Part shown: positions 59,643 to 64,000 of the stretch, in pieces
Position numbering within the stretch: the first letter of the stretch is position 1
How the letters are laid out: every line of letters begins with the position of its first letter
Translations under genes and position numbers: made by a program
The notes under the pieces: model-generated
Database searches by the model: none
Told to the model about the DNA's origin: nothing
What the model saw: only the letters and a program-made list of their open reading frames with translations
Assembly: GCF_022627955.1 (NCBI RefSeq)
Contig: NZ_JABXGD010000001.1
Coordinates: 372,001 to 436,000 of the forward strand
From: Microbacterium sp. C5A9
Lineage (GTDB): Bacteria > Actinomycetota > Actinomycetes > Actinomycetales > Microbacteriaceae
Length of the DNA stretch: 64,000 bases
Direction of reading: 5' to 3'

Positions 59643-60620
59643 TCAGCGTGCGGACAACACCTCGTAGCAGCGGCTGAGCCTCTCGAGCCACCAGTCGCGA
59701 CGATCGTCCGAGGCGGCGAGTCGGCTCAGCGCCGCCGCGTCGGGGGAGACCCGCTCTGCCGAGATCGATCCGTCCACCGCGCGCAGGTCGGCCACGTCGT
59801 CGAGGAACAGCGACGAGGTGCCCAGGCCGCAGTCGTAGTCGAGCGTCGGCAGCGCGGCCGCGAGCGCGGCCCCCTGCGAGAGCCCGATCGCGGTGTCGAG
59901 CGCGCTGGAGACGACGACCGGCAGGCCCGCCGCCGTGACGATCTGCAGGGCGTGGGTGATGCCGCCGAGCGGCTGCGCCTTGATCACGAGCAGATCGGCC
60001 GCCTTCTCTCGGGCGACGGCGAGCGGGTCGGACGACTTGCGGATGCTCTCGTCGGCGGCGACCGGGATGCCCATGTACTTCACGCGGGTGCGCAGCTCGG
60101 CGAGTTCGGGCACCGTCGCGCAGGGCTGCTCGACGTACTCGAGGTCGAATTCGTTGAGGGCATGCACCGCGTGCTCGGCCTCATCGACGTTCCAGAATCC
60201 GTTCGCGTCGACGCGGATACGCCCCTCGGGGCCCATGGCCTCGCGCACGGCTCGCACGCGGGCGATGTCGTCGGCGAGCGTCTGCCCGGGTTCTGCGACC
60301 TTGACCTTGGCGGTGCGGCATCCGGCGAAGCGCGCCAGCACCTCGGCCACCCTCGCGGCGTCGATCGCCGGGATCGTGGCGTTGACCCCGATGCGCTCGC
60401 GCAGGGGCTCGGGCTGCGGTCGCCAGGCGAAGTCGATCGTCGCGGAGAGCCAGGTCGCGGCCTCGTCATCGTCGTATTCGAGGAAGGGGGAGAACTCCGC
60501 CCAGCCCTGCGGCCCCTCGACGAGCAGCGCCTCGCGGGTGTCGACGCCGCGGAATCGGGTGTGCATGGGCAGGGAGACGACCCGGGCCGTGCTGAGCAGG
60601 TCTGCGAGCGGAGGGAGCAT
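59643..60620 (-). CDS. menC: o-Succinylbenzoate synthase
   Basis: A 325-residue enolase-superfamily enzyme of menaquinone synthesis. Visible active-site elements are KVKVAEPG (Lys-x-Lys), RVDANGFW (Asp), YVEQPC (Glu), VAADESI (Asp-Glu) and VIKAQPLGG (Lys). The ATG at 60620 was chosen from homology and length; the open frame runs on to 61106 through the PadR gene. It dehydrates SHCHC to o-succinylbenzoate. menB and menE lie 1.5 kb away on the other strand. Confidence 0.9.
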   Translation of the reverse strand: MLPPLADLLSTARVVSLPMHTRFRGVDTREALLVEGPQGWAEFSPFLEYDDDEAATWLSATIDFAWRPQPEPLRERIGVNATIPAIDAARVAEVLARFAGCRTAKVKVAEPGQTLADDIARVRAVREAMGPEGRIRVDANGFWNVDEAEHAVHALNEFDLEYVEQPCATVPELAELRTRVKYMGIPVAADESIRKSSDPLAVAREKAADLLVIKAQPLGGITHALQIVTAAGLPVVVSSALDTAIGLSQGAALAAALPTLDYDCGLGTSSLFLDDVADLRAVDGSISAERVSPDAAALSRLAASDDRRDWWLERLSRCYEVLSAR

Positions 60621-60712
60621 GTGCTCATTCTGCTCGGGATCGTGCCGCGGGGGCATCCGCCGTGCCGGACGAGCAGGAGGACGTGATCTGGTGACAGTAC
60701 ATAAATGTGCGA

Positions 60713-60743
60713 TTGACAATGGTGTGTGACGCACAGTACTGTG
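60713..60743 (+). promoter_or_regulatory. Promoter and palindrome of the PadR gene
   Basis: TTGACA at 60713 and TACTGT at 60737 make a sigma70-like promoter with an 18-base spacer. The predicted transcript start falls at about 60749-60750, on the PadR ATG, and no ribosome site is seen, so the mRNA is probably leaderless. The palindrome CACAGTACTGTG (60732-60743) covers the -10 element and is a likely autoregulatory site. Confidence 0.55.
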
Positions 60744-60749
60744 ACGAAC

Positions 60750-61082
60750 ATGAACGACACCCTCGACACGCATCTGCAGGAACTGCGCCGCGGCACCGTG
60801 GTGCTCGCCTGCCTGCAGCTGCTGCGCACGGCGGGATACGGATACGCCCTGCTCGAAGAGCTCGAGCGCCGCGGCTTCGCGACCGACGCGAACACGCTGT
60901 ACCCGCTGCTCCGCCGGCTCGAGAAGCAGGAGTACCTCACGAGCGAGTGGAACACCGACGAGGCGCGGCCTCGCAAGTTCTACCGCACATCGGAGGCCGG
61001 CATCCGGCTCGCCGACACCCTGACCGACGAATGGCGATCCCTCACCACGGCGATCGCGACCCTCACAGCCGAGGAGAACTGA
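60750..61082 (+). CDS. PadR-family regulator
   Basis: A 110-residue winged-helix repressor. LRRGTVVLACLQLLRTAGYGYALLEELE is the opening of the domain, then NTLYPLLRRLEKQEYL and RPRKFYRTSEAG. ATG 60750 was preferred as it matches a leaderless start; GTG 60741 or 60726 are in frame. It is followed after one base by a membrane protein whose N-terminal domain is typically paired with PadR proteins. Confidence 0.88.
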   Translation: MNDTLDTHLQELRRGTVVLACLQLLRTAGYGYALLEELERRGFATDANTLYPLLRRLEKQEYLTSEWNTDEARPRKFYRTSEAGIRLADTLTDEWRSLTTAIATLTAEEN

Positions 61083-61083
61083 C

Positions 61084-62043
61084 ATGACCACGACAGCCAC
61101 GCTCACGGAGCGCTACATCAGCGCCACCATCCGCAGTCTCGCGCCCGAGATGCAGGACGACGTGCGCACCGAGCTCGAAGGTTCCATCGCCGACGCGATC
61201 GACGCCAGGCTCGAGCAGGGGGAGCAGCCGGGCGACGCCGAGCGGGCAGTGCTCACCGAACTCGGCGACCCGGGCATCCTCGCGGCGGGCTACGCCGATC
61301 GTCCGCTGCACCTGATCGGGCCGAAGTACTACCTCCTCTGGTGGCGACTGCTGAAGCTGCTGCTGATCATCGTGCCGATCTGCGCGTTCGGCGGTGTGGT
61401 GCTCGGACAGCTCATCGACGGCGCTCCGACGGGAGAGATCATCGGCAGCGCGGTCGTCGCCGCACTCGGCTCGATCGTGCACGTCGGCTTCTGGGTGACG
61501 CTGGTGTTCGTCATCCTCGAGCGCACCGGCGCCGACACCGGAGTGAAGTGGAGCGTCGACAACCTGCCCGAGCCGACCCAGAACGGCGCGGGGCGGGCGG
61601 ACGCCATCGCATCGGTCGTATTCCTGCTGCTCGGTGTCGGAGCGGTGTTCTGGGACGCGTTCCTCGGGTTCTTCCCGACCGACGGCGCCCCGATCGCGAT
61701 CCTGAATCCCGGTCTGTGGCCGTGGGGGATCACCGTCCTCCTCGCCCTCTTCGCCGCCGAGACCCTGCTCGCGGTCGTCGTCTACGCGAAGCGCCGATGG
61801 ACGGTGGGCGTCGCCGTCGTCAACACGGTGCTGGCCGTGGCCTTCGCGGCATGGTCGCTCACCCTGCTGGTGACGGGCGAGCTCATCAACCCCGAGTTCC
61901 TGAGTTTCGTCTTCACCGACAACGGCGTGACGGACGAGACCATGCGGATCCTCGCCGTCATCACCGGATTCGGGCTCGTCGCCTTCCCGCTGTGGGACAT
62001 CATCGACGGCTGGCTCAAGACCGTGCGCGCTCGCCGCGGCTGA
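61084..62043 (+). CDS. PadR-associated membrane protein (permease-prefix/HAAS-like)
   Basis: A 319-residue protein. The first about 75 residues form the permease-prefix/HAAS-like domain (YISATIRSLAPEMQDDVRTELEGSIADAIDARL...AVLTELGDP), followed by about seven transmembrane segments. Such proteins are co-encoded with PadR regulators and may relay membrane stress to them. It starts two bases after the PadR stop. Confidence 0.82.
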   Translation: MTTTATLTERYISATIRSLAPEMQDDVRTELEGSIADAIDARLEQGEQPGDAERAVLTELGDPGILAAGYADRPLHLIGPKYYLLWWRLLKLLLIIVPICAFGGVVLGQLIDGAPTGEIIGSAVVAALGSIVHVGFWVTLVFVILERTGADTGVKWSVDNLPEPTQNGAGRADAIASVVFLLLGVGAVFWDAFLGFFPTDGAPIAILNPGLWPWGITVLLALFAAETLLAVVVYAKRRWTVGVAVVNTVLAVAFAAWSLTLLVTGELINPEFLSFVFTDNGVTDETMRILAVITGFGLVAFPLWDIIDGWLKTVRARRG

Positions 62044-62052
62044 GCGGGATGC

Positions 62053-62084
62053 GACGGTGCCGCCTCTCCGGGGGCGGCACCGTC
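62053..62084. terminator. Hairpin between the membrane protein and menB
   Basis: A perfect 12-bp stem (62053-62064 with 62073-62084) and eight-base loop nine bp after the stop. No T-run follows, as is usual in high-GC actinobacteria. Confidence 0.6.
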
Positions 62085-62120
62085 TGCGTGTGCAACCCCG
62101 TCGGGAATAGGCTGGATGCC

Positions 62121-63032
62121 GTGACCAGCGCATTCGTCTCAGACCTGTTCGACCCGGACGAATGGGTGCTCGCGCCCGGTGCCGAGGACTACACCGACAT
62201 CACCGCCCACGTGAGCACGGACGGCGGGGTCGCTCGCATCGCCTTCAACCGTCCCGAGGTGCGCAACGCCTTCCGCCCGCACACCGTCGACGAGCTCTAC
62301 CGCGCGCTCGACGATGCGCGGCAGAACCCGCGCATCGGGGCCGTGCTGCTCACCGGCAACGGCCCGAGTCCGAAGGACGGCGGCTGGGCGTTCTGCTCGG
62401 GCGGCGATCAGCGCATCCGCGGCCGTGACGGGTACAAGTACTCCGACGACGAGACGACCGTGCACGATCCGGCGCGTGCCGGTCGCCTGCACATCCTCGA
62501 GGTGCAGCGGCTCATCCGCTTCATGCCGAAGGTCGTGATCGCGGTCGTTCCCGGCTGGGCTGCCGGCGGCGGGCACTCGCTGCACGTCGTGTGCGACCTC
62601 ACGATCGCCTCGGCGGAGGAGGCGCGGTTCAAGCAGACCGACGCCGACGTGGGCAGCTTCGACGCCGGGTACGGCTCCGCCTACATGGCGCGGCAGACCG
62701 GTCAGAAGTTCGCCCGCGAGGTGTTCTTCCTCGCCGAGGAGTACTCGGCGCAGCGCGCCTACGAGGCGGGCGCCGTCAACCGCGTGGTGCCCCACGCCGA
62801 CCTCGAGCGCGAAGCGCTGAGGATGGCCCGCACGGTGCTCACCAAGTCGCCCACCGCCATCAGGATGCTGAAGTTCGCGTTCAACGCCGTCGACGACGGA
62901 CTCGTGGGTCAGCAGGTCTTCGCGGGTGAGGCCACACGTCTCGCGTACGGCACCGACGAGGCTGTGGAAGGACGGGACTCGTTCCTCGAGAAGCGTGACC
63001 CGGACTGGTCGTCGTTCCCCTGGCACTACTGA
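62121..63032 (+). CDS. menB: 1,4-Dihydroxy-2-naphthoyl-CoA synthase
   Basis: A 303-residue crotonase-fold enzyme. It has RPEVRNAFRPHTVDEL, the flexible loop with FCSGGDQRIRG (oxyanion hole), VPGWAAGGGHSLHVVCDL, KQTDADVGSFDAGYGSAY (active-site Asp and Tyr) and the C-terminal DPDWSSFPWHY typical of MenB. It starts with GTG. It closes the naphthoquinone ring in menaquinone synthesis, using the product of MenE encoded next. Confidence 0.95.
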   Translation: MTSAFVSDLFDPDEWVLAPGAEDYTDITAHVSTDGGVARIAFNRPEVRNAFRPHTVDELYRALDDARQNPRIGAVLLTGNGPSPKDGGWAFCSGGDQRIRGRDGYKYSDDETTVHDPARAGRLHILEVQRLIRFMPKVVIAVVPGWAAGGGHSLHVVCDLTIASAEEARFKQTDADVGSFDAGYGSAYMARQTGQKFAREVFFLAEEYSAQRAYEAGAVNRVVPHADLEREALRMARTVLTKSPTAIRMLKFAFNAVDDGLVGQQVFAGEATRLAYGTDEAVEGRDSFLEKRDPDWSSFPWHY

Positions 63033-63065
63033 GTCCGGACAGCATCGAGCACGGCGGAGAACACG

Positions 63066-64000
63066 ATGGTCGCACTGAGATCGACGGATGCCGACGATCC
63101 GGTCGCCCTCCGCGACGCACTCGCCCGTGCGCTCGACGGAGGTCCGGCGCTCGGATTCGGCATGCTCGGAGAAGCACCGGACCGGGTTCCCGACGGCACC
63201 GCGGTGGTGATCGCCACGTCGGGCTCGAGCGGCATCCCCAAGCGCGTCGCACTGAGCGCCGAGGCCCTGCGCGCGAGCGCCGAAGCGACGGCTGCGCGGA
63301 TCGGGGGCGGACGGTGGCTGCTCGCACTCCCCGCCGGCTACGTCGCGGGTCTCCAGGTGATCGTGCGGTCGCTGCTCGCGGGCACGCATCCGATCGCGCT
63401 GCAGGGGCGCTTCTCGCCCGAGTCCTTCGCGGAATCGACGCTCGCGATGCTCCGGCCCTCGGCACACGCGTCCGGAGCGATCCCCGAGCTGTACACCTCG
63501 CTCGTCCCCGCGCAGCTGTCGACGCTGCTCGAGGCATCGGCAGACGGTCCGGTACTCGCGGCGCTGCGGGCGTATCGTGCGATCCTCGTCGGAGGCCAGG
63601 CCCTGCCAGAGCCTCTTCGCGACCGGGCGGCGGACCTCGGTGTGCGTCTCGTCCGCACCTACGGCTCGACCGAGACCAGCGGCGGATGCATCTACGACGG
63701 AACACCTCTCGACACGGTGGCCGTGCGCACGGTCGACGGTGAGCTGCGCATCGCCGGACCGATGCTCGCCGACGGCTACCTGGGCGACGGCGAGCTCACC
63801 GCGAAGAACTTCTCACGCGACGAGCACGGCATCCGCTGGTATCACACGGGCGACCTCGGGCTCGTCGACGACGGCACCGTGCGGGTGCACGGCCGTGCCG
63901 ACAACGTGATCGTGTCGGGCGGCATCAACATCTCGCTCGATCGTGTCGAGAGGCTGGTCCGTCGCGTTCCGGGGCTCACCGGCGCCGTCGTGGTGGGCGT
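63066..64000 (+). CDS. menE: o-Succinylbenzoate-CoA ligase, 3' end beyond window
   Basis: The open part encodes 311 residues of an adenylate-forming ligase. It shows the P-loop VIATSGSSGIPKRVAL, VRTYGSTETSGG (AMP binding), WYHTGDLGLVDDG and GRADNVIVSGGINIS. The N-terminus is short, as in actinobacterial MenE. It activates o-succinylbenzoate for MenB. The gene is cut by the right edge before its last about 50-60 residues. Confidence 0.92.
   Translation, partial: MVALRSTDADDPVALRDALARALDGGPALGFGMLGEAPDRVPDGTAVVIATSGSSGIPKRVALSAEALRASAEATAARIGGGRWLLALPAGYVAGLQVIVRSLLAGTHPIALQGRFSPESFAESTLAMLRPSAHASGAIPELYTSLVPAQLSTLLEASADGPVLAALRAYRAILVGGQALPEPLRDRAADLGVRLVRTYGSTETSGGCIYDGTPLDTVAVRTVDGELRIAGPMLADGYLGDGELTAKNFSRDEHGIRWYHTGDLGLVDDGTVRVHGRADNVIVSGGINISLDRVERLVRRVPGLTGAVVVG

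Overview
The window looks like chromosomal DNA of a high-GC actinobacterium, most likely a Microbacteriaceae relative such as Microbacterium. This is inferred from the GC-rich codon use, the many GTG starts, the menaquinone genes (menC, menB, menE) and the ccs-type cytochrome c maturation block (TlpA/CcdA/ResB/CcsB). It has two parts. Positions 1 to about 48.46 kb are accessory DNA with visibly more mixed codon use. From about 48.63 kb to the end lies GC-richer core-like DNA. The junction coincides with the end of a Tn7-like transposition operon.

Region 1 (1-21.4 kb) is a catabolic locus that looks built for an amine. An APC permease, a glutamine-synthetase-like gamma-glutamyl-amide ligase, an SDR, a PuuD-like gamma-glutamyl hydrolase and a complete class I P450 system (P450, [3Fe-4S] ferredoxin, ferredoxin reductase) are followed by an aldehyde dehydrogenase and a diflavin reductase. 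Around them lie a Zn-alcohol dehydrogenase, the start of a second aldehyde dehydrogenase, a second class I amidotransferase, a class III aminotransferase, a PucR-type and an HxlR-type regulator, and PEP synthase with its regulatory kinase/phosphatase. The plan resembles the isopropylamine (ipu) and morpholine/piperidine (mor/pip) pathways, in which the amine is glutamylated and/or attacked by a P450; the actual substrate is not known. A palindrome TGTGC-N5-GCACA recurs in four intergenic regions of this locus, with a one-mismatch copy in a fifth, and may be the operator of one shared regulon.

Region 2 (21.4-29.4 kb) holds a DHA2 drug exporter, a TauE/SafE anion exporter beside two orphan CsoR/CstR-like operators and a decayed ArsR gene, and a sugar transporter/GH3 beta-glucosidase/TetR operon. 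Region 3 (29.4-37.6 kb) is a maintenance and defence island. It contains an orphan VbhA-like antitoxin, a 280-bp array of TGCCAAGG repeats, a possible MbcA/ParS-like antitoxin coupled to a metallophosphoesterase, and a Gabija-like operon (OLD nuclease GajA, UvrD-like helicase GajB) with an unusual third gene. Region 4 (37.6-41.1 kb) is a C45 acyltransferase, an MHS-family transporter and a LysR regulator.

Region 5 (41.1-48.5 kb) is a Tn7-like module: a small HTH regulator with its own palindromic operators, then tnsA, tnsB, tnsC and a 760-residue TniQ protein whose C-terminal half is six tandem zinc-ribbon repeats. It ends with a 20-bp-stem terminator. Immediately beyond it sits a MerR gene whose recognisable reading frame has no start codon, consistent with an insertion at its 5' end.

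Region 6 (48.6-64 kb) is core: cytochrome c biogenesis, a 2H phosphoesterase, a YhgE/Pip protein and an MMPL exporter that carries a degenerate ATPase-like tail, both probably under a divergent TetR, then menC, a PadR/membrane-protein pair, menB and a menE that runs off the right edge.
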